A stretch of 64,000 nt of DNA from Paludisphaera mucosa (lineage in GTDB: Bacteria; Planctomycetota; Planctomycetia; Isosphaerales; Isosphaeraceae), in NCBI RefSeq assembly GCF_029589435.1, contig NZ_JARRAG010000001.1, positions 1,850,808 to 1,914,807 on the forward strand. The letters are read 5' to 3'. Below are positions 35,753 to 44,402 of the stretch, one piece after another. A program made the position numbers and the translations under genes. Below the pieces are notes generated by a model that was given only the letters and a program-made list of their open reading frames with translations, did not search any database and was not told the DNA's origin. Numbering within the stretch: the stretch's first letter is position 1; each line of letters starts with the position of its first letter.

Positions 35753-36925
35753 TTATTTGGCACCCGCGTCCTTGACGCAGCGGAAGCCCAGGTGCGACAT
35801 CCCGGAGTCGGTAGCGGTGCCGCGGCGGGCGCTGGGGCGGTAGTTGGAGCAGTAGTTCGAACTGCAGAGGAACGAGCCCCCGCGCGTGACGCGCTTGGGC
35901 TGGAAGGGTTCGTCGGGGTCGTAGCTCTTCTCGGGGCCCTTGGGATTGACCGTCAGGTCGACTTCGCCGTCGAGCCGGTAGGTGTCGGGCCGGTACCAGT
36001 CGGAGCACCATTCCCAGACGTTGCCGATGGTGTCGTAGAGCCCATAGGGGTTAGGCGGGAAAGACTTCACGGGCGAGATCCGGGGATAGCCGTCCTGGTC
36101 CTCGACGACCTCGGGGAAGCGGCCCTGCCAGGTGTTGGCGAGGCGTTTGCCCTCGGGGGCGAAGACGTCGCCCCAGCCGAATTTCCGGCCGTCGACGCCG
36201 CCGCGAGAGGCGCGTTCCCACTCGGCCTCGGTCGGCAGCCGCTTGCCGGCCCATTTCGCGTAAGCGTCGGCGTCGTCGAACGAGACGTGGACGACCGGCG
36301 ACTCGTCCTTGCCCTCGATCGAGCTGCCCGGCCCCTCGGGGTGCTTCCAGTCGGCGCCGAGGACCCAGCGCCACCAGTTGCTGATGTCGTCCAGCCCGCC
36401 CGGGGGGAGGGCCCCGGCGGGAGGCGTGAAGACGAGCGATCCGGCGCCGAGCTGGTCGTCGGGCGGTTTGGGCGTGCCCGCCGGCAACTGGGTCTTCATG
36501 ACCTCCCAGTCGACGGGCCGCTCGGCGGTCGTCTTGTAGCCCGTGGCCTCGACGAACTTGCGGAACTGGGCGTTGGTCACCTCGGTCGCGTCGATCCAGA
36601 AGCTGCCGACCTCGACGCGGTGCGCGGGCCGCTCCGAGTCGTGGGCGTCCGGGTCGTTGGTCCCCATCGTGAACTCGCCCCCGGGGATCCAGGCCATCCC
36701 CTCGGGCGCCGGGGCCGCCGGCTTCGGGGCCTCGGACTCGGCGACGGCCTTCGGCTTCTCGGCGGGCGCCGGCGCGGGCGCGGAGGGCTGACTCGTCGCG
36801 ACGGCCGGGGTCGTCGCCGCGGGGGGAGTGGCCGCCGGCTCACCGCAACCGCAGACGACCGCGGCCCACGCCAGGGCGATGGAGAGAGTCGAATGCGGCC
36901 GCGTCTTCCTGAGTGAATTGATCAT
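35753..36925 (-). CDS. formylglycine-generating enzyme, lipoprotein-like
   Basis: SUMF1/FGE-family protein of 390 residues. The N-terminus looks like a lipoprotein signal (LSIALAWAAVVCGCG) followed by an Ala/Pro-rich linker to about residue 80. The FGE fold then begins GMAWIPGGEFTMGTNDPDAHD. Near the end, GGSFLCSSNYCSNYR places Cys354 and Cys359 exactly five apart, as the active-site pair of aerobic FGE. The enzyme converts a sulfatase Cys to formylglycine. The ATG overlaps the upstream M2 peptidase stop by four bases (ATGA), so translation is coupled. No sulfatase gene is in the window. If exported as predicted, its action outside the cytoplasm would be unusual. Confidence 0.88.
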   Translation of the reverse strand: MINSLRKTRPHSTLSIALAWAAVVCGCGEPAATPPAATTPAVATSQPSAPAPAPAEKPKAVAESEAPKPAAPAPEGMAWIPGGEFTMGTNDPDAHDSERPAHRVEVGSFWIDATEVTNAQFRKFVEATGYKTTAERPVDWEVMKTQLPAGTPKPPDDQLGAGSLVFTPPAGALPPGGLDDISNWWRWVLGADWKHPEGPGSSIEGKDESPVVHVSFDDADAYAKWAGKRLPTEAEWERASRGGVDGRKFGWGDVFAPEGKRLANTWQGRFPEVVEDQDGYPRISPVKSFPPNPYGLYDTIGNVWEWCSDWYRPDTYRLDGEVDLTVNPKGPEKSYDPDEPFQPKRVTRGGSFLCSSNYCSNYRPSARRGTATDSGMSHLGFRCVKDAGAK

Positions 36926-38817
36926 GATTTCTCGGGCGTTTCGGGCCAGCCGGGGGTCCGTCCCTTGTTCTCGGCTTCGAGCCATTCCATCAACGGTTCA
37001 AAGTACGCCACGAGGGGCCGGGCGGTCAAACCCTCGCCGGTGGCCTCGCGGAGGACCGCGTTCCAGTCGCGGGTCGCGCCCAGGCGGAGGATGCTCCGCA
37101 GGAAGTCGCCGACCCTGGCGTTCCCGTAGTAATTGCACTCGCGGGGATCCTGCTTGAGGATCTCGCGGGCGATGTGGTCGTGGAGCTGGAACTTGAGGAC
37201 GGTCCCGATCGCGTAATCATAGTATTGCGCGGGGTCGTCGTTGATGTGCGTCTTGGTGGCGGCGTCGCAGAGGGTCTCGGGACGCGCCTCGGGAGGGGCG
37301 ATCCCCTGGTATTTCCCGACGCGGGCCCACCAGCCGGCGTTGAGGGCGTCGTCGGCGATCGCGCCGGCGTAGAAGTCGCGTTCGAAGCGGGTCATGACGC
37401 CGGCCGACCAGGGCAGGAAGACGATCGACGAGCCTTCGAGGGCCGAGCTGAGCAGGAAGGTGTTCGCCGGGGCCTTCTCGGCCTCGGGGGCGAGCAGGCC
37501 GACCTGCTTCAGGTAGGGGCGCTGGCCCGCCGCCAGGCCGATCAGGTCGCCGACGCCTTCGTGGAAGGCCCGGTTGGCCCCCGCGCGCAGGAGGTGAGGG
37601 ACCTCCGGAGTCGAGTAGCTCAGGAAGTAGTAGATGTGGCCCAGCTCGTGGTGCGCGGTGTCGAACCACTGGTTGTCGGGCTCGATCGACATCAGGCTGC
37701 GGACGTCGCGGTCCAGGTCGATGTGCCAGGCGCTGGCGTGGCTGTTCTTCTTGCGGCCCGTGGCGGGGTCGGCGGGGTAGAGGTCGGACCGGGTCCAGAA
37801 GCTGGGCGGCAGCGTGGCGAAGCCCAACGAGGTGTAGAACTTCTCCGCCTGCTCGGCGATGAACTCGCGGGGCTTGCCCTTGAAGGGGGCGTCCATGTCG
37901 ACCCCTTCGACGAAGCCCGGCCAGTTCTGCCCCCAGCGGTTCGACAGCCAGTGCGCGGGGATCGCCCCGGCGGGGGCGTCGACGCCATAGCGCCTCGCCA
38001 ACTGGTGCTTGGCCCAGGTGTGGAGCTGCACGTAGAGCGGCTTGACGTCGGCGACGATCTGGTCGCAGAGGCCCAGCATCGCGTCGACGGTCATCCCGTA
38101 GTCGGCGACCTGGAGCGCGAAGAAGTCGGAGAAGCCGAGGCCCCGGGCGACCTTGTTGCGGACGTCCCGCAGCTTCAACAGGCCCTCGCGGAGGGGAGCG
38201 CCGATCTCCTTCGACGCCTTCCAGTAGGCCTTGCGCTCCTCCAGGTCTTTCGAGGTCAGCAGCACCTGATCGATGCGGTTGGCGGAGGGATTCTCGACCG
38301 AGCCGTCGGACTTCTTCAGGCTGAAGACGAAGCCGTCCTGGGTCGCCGACTGCTTGGCCTCGGCCTCGACGCGGGCCTTGACGACCTCGGGGAGCGTGCC
38401 CGGGGCCTCGGCCGCACGCAGGCGGACCTTCTCGAGCTGGCGGAGCTGCAGGTCCGAAAGCCCGTCCTTCTCCTGGAGGAAGCGGGCGACCTTGGCGATG
38501 ACATCGGTCGCGCCGACGACCTCGTTGACGGCCTGGTTCGCCGCCATCTGGGCCGCGGTGTGGGCCTCGGAGACGTCGGTCGAGGCCGCCCACGCCGCCT
38601 GGCCCGCGCGGGTCTCCAGGGGGATCCACTTCTCGACGTAGTCTTTGAGGAAGGCGTCGACCTCGGCGCTCAGGCCCGGGGCGGCCTGGATCGCGGTCGC
38701 CTCGACCCGTCCGGCGATCGACCCGAGGGCGGTCGCGGCGGCCGCGGCCTTCAGGAAATCGCGGCGATCCACGCATCCGTCGCCCATGACCCACTTCGCC
38801 TGCGTCTCGTCTCGCAT
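36922..38817 (-). CDS. peptidase M2 (angiotensin-converting-enzyme family), Tat-exported
   Basis: Zinc dipeptidyl carboxypeptidase family protein of about 631 residues. A twin-arginine leader (VDRRDFLKAAAAATALGSIAG) is present at residues 16-40. The zinc motif HELGH starts at residue 390 in DTAHHELGHIYYF, with a downstream Glu in NRAFHEGVGDLIGLA as third ligand. QYYDYAIGTVLKFQLHDHIA and YGNARVGDFLRSILRLGATRDW match the family's C-terminal half. A GTG at 38820 just before the chosen ATG is possible. It is co-translated with the FGE gene downstream and divergent from the heme/HEAT/DUF1080 gene. Confidence 0.9.
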   Translation of the reverse strand: MRDETQAKWVMGDGCVDRRDFLKAAAAATALGSIAGRVEATAIQAAPGLSAEVDAFLKDYVEKWIPLETRAGQAAWAASTDVSEAHTAAQMAANQAVNEVVGATDVIAKVARFLQEKDGLSDLQLRQLEKVRLRAAEAPGTLPEVVKARVEAEAKQSATQDGFVFSLKKSDGSVENPSANRIDQVLLTSKDLEERKAYWKASKEIGAPLREGLLKLRDVRNKVARGLGFSDFFALQVADYGMTVDAMLGLCDQIVADVKPLYVQLHTWAKHQLARRYGVDAPAGAIPAHWLSNRWGQNWPGFVEGVDMDAPFKGKPREFIAEQAEKFYTSLGFATLPPSFWTRSDLYPADPATGRKKNSHASAWHIDLDRDVRSLMSIEPDNQWFDTAHHELGHIYYFLSYSTPEVPHLLRAGANRAFHEGVGDLIGLAAGQRPYLKQVGLLAPEAEKAPANTFLLSSALEGSSIVFLPWSAGVMTRFERDFYAGAIADDALNAGWWARVGKYQGIAPPEARPETLCDAATKTHINDDPAQYYDYAIGTVLKFQLHDHIAREILKQDPRECNYYGNARVGDFLRSILRLGATRDWNAVLREATGEGLTARPLVAYFEPLMEWLEAENKGRTPGWPETPEKS

Positions 38818-39045
38818 CACGGTCCCCCGCTGCTCTCCAGACCCGATCGTGGCCCCAGCTCCCGAAGAGGATAACGCATTTCCCGGCCGGCGTCGCGGCC
38901 CTCGGCCGGCGGCGAAACGGCGGACAGGCCCTTGCGTCCCCCGCGGCCCTCGACGATCTTTGTAAATGACGAATCCCCCCGGGCGAGGAGTCGCGGAATC
39001 GGGTCGATCCGCGCCTCGCGCCCTGCCGACGAGGCGAGCCGTTCC

Positions 39046-42000
39046 ATGTCACCCCGAAACATCACCGCGTGGCTCGCCCTGGGCTTCGGCCTCCTGCTGG
39101 CGTCTGGCCGGGCGCATGCCGAGGAAGGCTACCGGCCGACCGATACGACGGGCCGGCCGCTCAACCTCGATTTCGAGACGGGCGACCTCCGCGACTGGAC
39201 CGCCCAGGGGGACGCCTTCAAGGGCCAGCCCATCGAAGGCGACGTCGTCGCCGCCCGCCGGAGCGACATGAAGAGCGGCCACGCCGGCCGCTTCTGGGTC
39301 GGGTCGTACGAGCGCGACGGCGACAAGCCCCGCGGCACGCTGACCTCGGCGACCTTCAAACTTACGAAGCCGTTCGCACGCTTCCTGATCGGCGCGGGGC
39401 CTCGCGACACGACGCGGCTGGAGGTCGTCGCGGCCGAAGATCAGAAGGTCCTCTATCGCGCGGCGGGCGACGGCGTGGAGGACCTCAAGCCGGTCGTGGC
39501 CGACCTCACGGCGCACGTCGGCAAGAACGTCTTCCTGAGGCTCATCGACGACGACGTCGCGGGCTGGGGTCACATCAACTTCGACGACTTCACCCTGTGG
39601 GACGCCAAGCCCCCGGGCGAGGTGCGGCAGGGCCTGCCGTCGGCCGACGCGTTCGTCCATTCGGGCCTCTCGCCCGAGGAAGCGGCCAGGGCCATGACGC
39701 TCCAGCCGGGCTTCAAGTCCACGCTCTACGCCGGCGAGCCCGACGTCGTCCAGCCGATCGCGTTCACGATCGACGACCGCGGCCGGCTCTGGGTCGTCGA
39801 GTCGTACACATACCCGATCCGCCTTCCGGAAGGGCAGGGGAAAGACCGGATCCTGATCTTCGAGGATAAGGACGGCGACGGCAAGTTCGACTCGCGCAAG
39901 GTCTTCTGCGAGAAGCTCAACCTGGCCAGCGGGATCGAGGTCGGCTTCGGCGGCGTCTGGGTCGGTGCGGCGCCCCATTTCCTGTTCATCGCCGACAAGA
40001 ACGGCGACGACGTCCCCGACGCGGAGCCCGTCGTCCTGCTCGACGGCTGGGGTTATCAGGACACGCACGAGACCCTCAATTCGTTCAACTGGGGCCCCGA
40101 CGGCTGGCTCTACGGCTGCCACGGCGTCTTCACCCACTCGCGCGTGGGCAAGCCGGGCACGCCCGACTCCGACCGCGCCCCGATCAACGGCGGCATCTGG
40201 CGCTACCACCCGACGAAGCATGAGTTCGAGGTCTTCGCCAACGGCACGAGCAACCCCTGGGGCGTCGACTTCGACGCCAACGGCCGGGCCTTCCTGACCT
40301 CGTGCGTGATCCCGCACCTCTATCAGGTGATCCAGGGCGCCCGCTTCGAGCGGCAGGCGGGGAGCGACTTCAACCCGTACTCGTACGAGCTCATCAAGAC
40401 GATCGCCGACCATCGCCACTACCTGGGCGCCAACCCGCACGGCGGCAACGGCCGCTCCGACCTCGCCGGCGGCGGCCACGCCCACGCCGGGGCACTGATC
40501 TACCAGGGCGACGCCTGGCCCAAGGAGTACGCCGGCTCGATCCTGATGAACAACATCCACGGCGCACGGCTGAACCGCGACCTGTTGATGCCTGCCGGCT
40601 CGGGCTTCGTCGGCCGCCACGGGCCCGACTTCCTGCTGGCCAACGACCGCTGGTCGCAGATCATCAGCCTCAAGTCCGGGCCGGACGGCCAGATGTACAT
40701 GATCGACTGGTACGACGAGAACCAGTGCCACATGACCGACCCCACGGCCCACGACCGCACCAACGGCCGGATCTTCCGCGTCAGCTACGGCGATCGCAAG
40801 GGTCCGTCGCGCGCCATCGACCCGGTCGCGGTCACCAACGACGAGTTGGTGACGATGCTGGCCCATCCCAACGACTGGCACGTCCGCCACGCCCGCCGTC
40901 TGCTCCAGGAGCGAGCCGGCGCGATGACCGAGCCTGCGAAATCGGAGCTGGCCGCGACGCTCCGAACCAAAGCCTTCGGTCCGGGCGAGTTCAAGACCCG
41001 GCTCAACGCCCTCTGGTCGCTCGCCACCGTCGGCGGGCTCGACGAGGCCACGACCCTGAGAGCGCTGAGCGACGCCGAGCCCGACTTCCGCGGCTGGGCC
41101 GTGCAGCTCGCGACCGAGGAGCGCGCCCCTTCGCCCAAGATGCTCGAAGCCTTCGCCAAGCTGGGCCGGGTCGACACGTCGCCCGTCGTTCGGCTCTACC
41201 TGGCCGCGGCGCTCCAGCGGCTCCCGGTCGCCGCCCGTCGGCCGATCCTCGAGGGCCTCGTCCGGCACGGCGAGGACGCGAACGACCACAACCTGCCGTG
41301 CATGGTCTGGTACGGGATGGAGCCCGCCGCGGCCGAGTCGCCGGAATGGGCCCTCGGCCTGGCGCTCGCGGCCAAGCTGCCGGGCGTCCTGTCGAACTCC
41401 GTCCGCCGCGTCGCGGCGCTCGGGACGCCCGAGGCGTTCGGTCCGATCGTCGCCGCGCTCGACCAGGCCGCGACCGACCCCGTCCGGCTCGAAATCCTGC
41501 GGGCCGTCAACCAGTCGCTCCAGGGCCGTCGCCTGGTCGACATGCCCGCGTCCTGGCCGGCCGCATACGCGAAGCTCGCCGCCAGCGCCGATCCCAACGT
41601 GCGGTCCCAGGCCACGACGCTCGCCGTCACCTTCGGCGACCCGAAGGCCCTGGCCGCCTTCCGGGACAATCTGGCCGACCCCTCGCAGGCCCTTCGCGCC
41701 CGCCAGGACGCACTCGCCGCGCTGCTCAAGGCCCGCGACCCCGGCCTCGCGCCCGTGCTCCGGGGCCTGCTCGCCGAGCCCGGCCTCCGCGCGGCGGCGC
41801 TGCGAGGGCTGGCCGCCTACGATGATCCCGACAGCGCGCCGGTCGTCCTGAAGCTCTATCCGACCCTCGCCCCCGAGGAGCGTCGCGACGCCCTCAACAT
41901 GCTGGCCGCGCGGGTCGGGTCTTCGAAGGCGCTGCTGGGGGCCGTCGAGGCCCAGCAGGTCGCGTCCAAGGATCTCTCGGCCGACATCGTCCGCCAGATG

Positions 42001-43113
42001 CGAAACCACAAGGACGCCGCGATCGACGGCCTCATCGGCAAGGTCTGGGGCGCGGCACGCGAGACGACGGCGGACAAGTCGAAGTTGATCGAGAAGTATC
42101 GCAACATCATGAAGGCCGGATACGCCCGCAAGCCCGACCTCGAGCTGGGCCGGGCCGTCTTCGCCCGCACCTGCCAGCAGTGCCACACCCTGTTCGGCGC
42201 CGGGGCGGCGATCGGGCCCGACCTGACGGGCTCGAATCGCGCGGATCTCGAATACGTCCTCTCCAACGTGCTCGACCCCTCGGCGCTCATCGGCAAGGAC
42301 TACCTCGCCCACGTGATCGCGACCTCCGACGGCCGGGTCCTGACGGGCCTGATCAAGTCCGAGGATAAAGATGCGTTGACCTTGCAGACGGCCAACGAGC
42401 TGCTCGTGATCCCGAAGGAGGACGTCGAGGAGCGGCGGCCGAGCGAGCTGTCGATGATGCCGGACGACCTCTGGACGCCCCTGAACGACTTCGAGGTCCG
42501 CTCGCTGGCGGCCTACCTCGCCAGCCCCTCGCAGACGCCGATGCTGGCGACGACCGAGAACGTCGCGGGCTTCTTCAACGGCAAGGACCTGGCCGGCTGG
42601 GTCGGCGAGCCCGGGCTCTGGTCGGTGGAGCAGGGGGAGATCGTCGGCAAGACGCCGGGCCTCGCCCACAACACGTTCCTGAAGAGCGAGCTGAGCGTGC
42701 AGGATTTCCGGCTGACCTTCCAGGTCAAGCTCGTGAGGAACGAGGGCAACAGCGGCGTCCAGTTCCGCAGCGAGGCGCTGCCCGACGGCGAGATGAAAGG
42801 GCCTCAGGCCGACATCGGCCCCGACTGGTGGGGCAAGCTCTACGAGGAGAACGGCCGGGGCCTGCTCTGGCCGCAGTCGGCCGAGGCGAACGTCCGCTCG
42901 GGCGAGTGGAACGCCTACGAGATCGTCGCCGTCGGCGGCTCGATCAGGACCTGGATCAACGGCAAGCCGGCCGTCGTGCTGGACGACCCCAAGATCTCCC
43001 GTCGCGGCATCTTCGGCCTCCAGCTCCACTCCGGCGGGGCGACCGAGGTCCACTACAAGGAGCTGAAGCTGGAACTCAACCCGACCCTCGAACCGAAGAC
43101 GGCGGCCCGATGA
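39046..43113 (+). CDS. PVC-type heme-binding/HEAT/DUF1080 fusion protein
   Basis: Exported giant of 1355 residues. The signal peptide ends AHAEEG near residue 26. Residues about 40-200 form a jelly-roll-like domain. A membrane-bound-dehydrogenase-type beta-propeller (about 215-600) begins MTLQPGFKSTLYAGEPDVVQPIAFTIDDRG in pieces and includes NGGIWRYHPTKHEFEVFANG and the His-rich GGGHAHAGALIY. HEAT-like repeats cover about 620-1000. A cytochrome c domain has CQQCH at 1043-1047 and GPDLTGSNR. A C-terminal DUF1080 (3-keto-disaccharide hydrolase-like) domain runs from 1175. The chain suggests sugar oxidation, electron transfer and 3-keto-sugar cleavage on one protein. The next gene overlaps its stop by 4 bases. 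Confidence 0.92.
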   Translation: MSPRNITAWLALGFGLLLASGRAHAEEGYRPTDTTGRPLNLDFETGDLRDWTAQGDAFKGQPIEGDVVAARRSDMKSGHAGRFWVGSYERDGDKPRGTLTSATFKLTKPFARFLIGAGPRDTTRLEVVAAEDQKVLYRAAGDGVEDLKPVVADLTAHVGKNVFLRLIDDDVAGWGHINFDDFTLWDAKPPGEVRQGLPSADAFVHSGLSPEEAARAMTLQPGFKSTLYAGEPDVVQPIAFTIDDRGRLWVVESYTYPIRLPEGQGKDRILIFEDKDGDGKFDSRKVFCEKLNLASGIEVGFGGVWVGAAPHFLFIADKNGDDVPDAEPVVLLDGWGYQDTHETLNSFNWGPDGWLYGCHGVFTHSRVGKPGTPDSDRAPINGGIWRYHPTKHEFEVFANGTSNPWGVDFDANGRAFLTSCVIPHLYQVIQGARFERQAGSDFNPYSYELIKTIADHRHYLGANPHGGNGRSDLAGGGHAHAGALIYQGDAWPKEYAGSILMNNIHGARLNRDLLMPAGSGFVGRHGPDFLLANDRWSQIISLKSGPDGQMYMIDWYDENQCHMTDPTAHDRTNGRIFRVSYGDRKGPSRAIDPVAVTNDELVTMLAHPNDWHVRHARRLLQERAGAMTEPAKSELAATLRTKAFGPGEFKTRLNALWSLATVGGLDEATTLRALSDAEPDFRGWAVQLATEERAPSPKMLEAFAKLGRVDTSPVVRLYLAAALQRLPVAARRPILEGLVRHGEDANDHNLPCMVWYGMEPAAAESPEWALGLALAAKLPGVLSNSVRRVAALGTPEAFGPIVAALDQAATDPVRLEILRAVNQSLQGRRLVDMPASWPAAYAKLAASADPNVRSQATTLAVTFGDPKALAAFRDNLADPSQALRARQDALAALLKARDPGLAPVLRGLLAEPGLRAAALRGLAAYDDPDSAPVVLKLYPTLAPEERRDALNMLAARVGSSKALLGAVEAQQVASKDLSADIVRQMRNHKDAAIDGLIGKVWGAARETTADKSKLIEKYRNIMKAGYARKPDLELGRAVFARTCQQCHTLFGAGAAIGPDLTGSNRADLEYVLSNVLDPSALIGKDYLAHVIATSDGRVLTGLIKSEDKDALTLQTANELLVIPKEDVEERRPSELSMMPDDLWTPLNDFEVRSLAAYLASPSQTPMLATTENVAGFFNGKDLAGWVGEPGLWSVEQGEIVGKTPGLAHNTFLKSELSVQDFRLTFQVKLVRNEGNSGVQFRSEALPDGEMKGPQADIGPDWWGKLYEENGRGLLWPQSAEANVRSGEWNAYEIVAVGGSIRTWINGKPAVVLDDPKISRRGIFGLQLHSGGATEVHYKELKLELNPTLEPKTAAR

Positions 43114-43496
43114 GCCAGACCGAATACATCCCCGGCGTCTGCAACATCGGGGGGGCCGAGGTCCGACTGCGCAAGCTCGTCGGCTGGGCGGGGCTCATCG
43201 GCGCGATCGCACTCTGGGGATGCTTCGCCTGGGCGAAGGTCGCGCCGCCGATCCGGCTGTGGGTCGGCGGCCCGGCGTTCATGTCGGCACTGGGGTTCCT
43301 TCAGGCCCGTCGGAATTTCTGCGTCAACTACGGGCTCGGCGGCGTCTCGGGCTTCGGGACGAGGGCCGGCGAGACCGAGCTGGTCGAGGACGTCGAGGCT
43401 CGCGAGCAGGATCGCCGGACGTCGTGGCGGATCATCGCGACCTCGGCCCTGGTCGCTGCCGCCGCGGCGGTCGCGGCCTGGCTCGTGCCGACCTGA
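43110..43496 (+). CDS. small two-TM membrane protein coupled to the heme/DUF1080 gene
   Basis: A 128-residue protein whose ATG overlaps the preceding stop (ATGA). The N-terminus (MSQTEYIPGVCNIGGAEVRLRK) is cytoplasmic-looking. A hydrophobic hairpin spans about residues 25-65 and a final helix is at 110-127 (IIATSALVAAAAAVAAWLV). Two Cys stand out, in GVCNIGG and RNFCVNYG. No named family was recognised; the tight coupling suggests it serves the upstream exported protein. Confidence 0.78.
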   Translation: MSQTEYIPGVCNIGGAEVRLRKLVGWAGLIGAIALWGCFAWAKVAPPIRLWVGGPAFMSALGFLQARRNFCVNYGLGGVSGFGTRAGETELVEDVEAREQDRRTSWRIIATSALVAAAAAVAAWLVPT

Positions 43497-43499
43497 CCC

Positions 43500-44402
43500 A
43501 TGGGCCGACTGCGGACCCTGATCGGCCCCGCGCCGTTGGTACTCGACGGCGGCTGGGCCACCGAATTTCAGGCGCGCGGACTCGGCCTTTACGAGTCGCC
43601 GGACGCCTGGAACCTGACCCGGCCCGATGACGTCCTGGCCGTTGCACGCTCCTACGTCGAGGCCGGCGCCCAGGCGATCCTGACCAACACGTTCCAGGCC
43701 AACCCGATCTCCCTCGATCGCGTCGGGCGATCCGCCGAGGCTCGAAGGATCAATGAGGAGGGCGCGAGGATCTCTCGCGCCGCGGCGGGCGGCGGGGCCC
43801 TCGTCTTCGGCTCCCTCGGGCCGACGGGAGCCCTGTCGAGCCCCGGCAGCGAGCGTCGCGTGGCCGACGCGTTCGCGATACAGGCCCAGGGGTTGGTCGC
43901 AGGCGGCGTGGACGCCCTGGTGCTGGAGACGTTCGACGTCGCAGAGGCCCGTGTGGCCGCTCGCGCCGCACTTGGGACGGGCATCCCCGTAGTCGCGTCG
44001 TTCTACTTCGCCGAGACGCCCGACGGGCCGCGGACTGCCTCCGGATTCAGCCCGGAAGAGGCCGTTCGAGCGATGATCGAGGAAGGGGTCGACGGCGTCG
44101 GGGCCAACTGCGGGGCGGGAATCGGCGGGTTCCTCGACGTGTGCCGGAGGATGAGCGCGGCCTGCTCGCTGCCGATCTGGATCAAGCCCAACGCGGGGTT
44201 GCCGGTCCTCGAAGCCGGCCGGGCGGTCTATGCCGAGACGCCGGAGGCGTTCGCTGCGAATCTGCCGGCCCTGGTCGAGGCCGGCGCGACCTGCGTCGGC
44301 GGCTGCTGCGGCACGACCCCCGCGTTCGTCGCGGCGCTGCGACGGGAGGCGGAGACGCTGGGTCAGTCGCGCGCCTTCCAGCGCGACGGGTCCCAGAGAT
44401 AG
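43500..44402 (+). CDS. homocysteine S-methyltransferase family protein
   Basis: A 300-residue barrel enzyme of the BHMT/MmuM/MetH N-terminal family. The start LVLDGGWATEFQARGL matches the family's substrate loop. Zinc-binding Cys residues appear in GVGANCGAGIGG and in the double-Cys GGCCGTTP near residue 278. It moves a methyl group from a donor (S-methylmethionine or a similar compound) to homocysteine in the cytoplasm. It begins 3 bases after the small membrane protein gene, though no functional link is obvious. Its last 40 bases overlap the end of the oppositely read kinase/WD40 gene. Confidence 0.88.
   Translation: MGRLRTLIGPAPLVLDGGWATEFQARGLGLYESPDAWNLTRPDDVLAVARSYVEAGAQAILTNTFQANPISLDRVGRSAEARRINEEGARISRAAAGGGALVFGSLGPTGALSSPGSERRVADAFAIQAQGLVAGGVDALVLETFDVAEARVAARAALGTGIPVVASFYFAETPDGPRTASGFSPEEAVRAMIEEGVDGVGANCGAGIGGFLDVCRRMSAACSLPIWIKPNAGLPVLEAGRAVYAETPEAFAANLPALVEAGATCVGGCCGTTPAFVAALRREAETLGQSRAFQRDGSQR

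Noticed and set aside
39049-43053. 1334-codon open frame antisense to the heme/HEAT/DUF1080 gene
   Set aside because: A shadow of the strongly coding plus strand; its composition is Val/Gly/Arg-rich with no recognisable domain.
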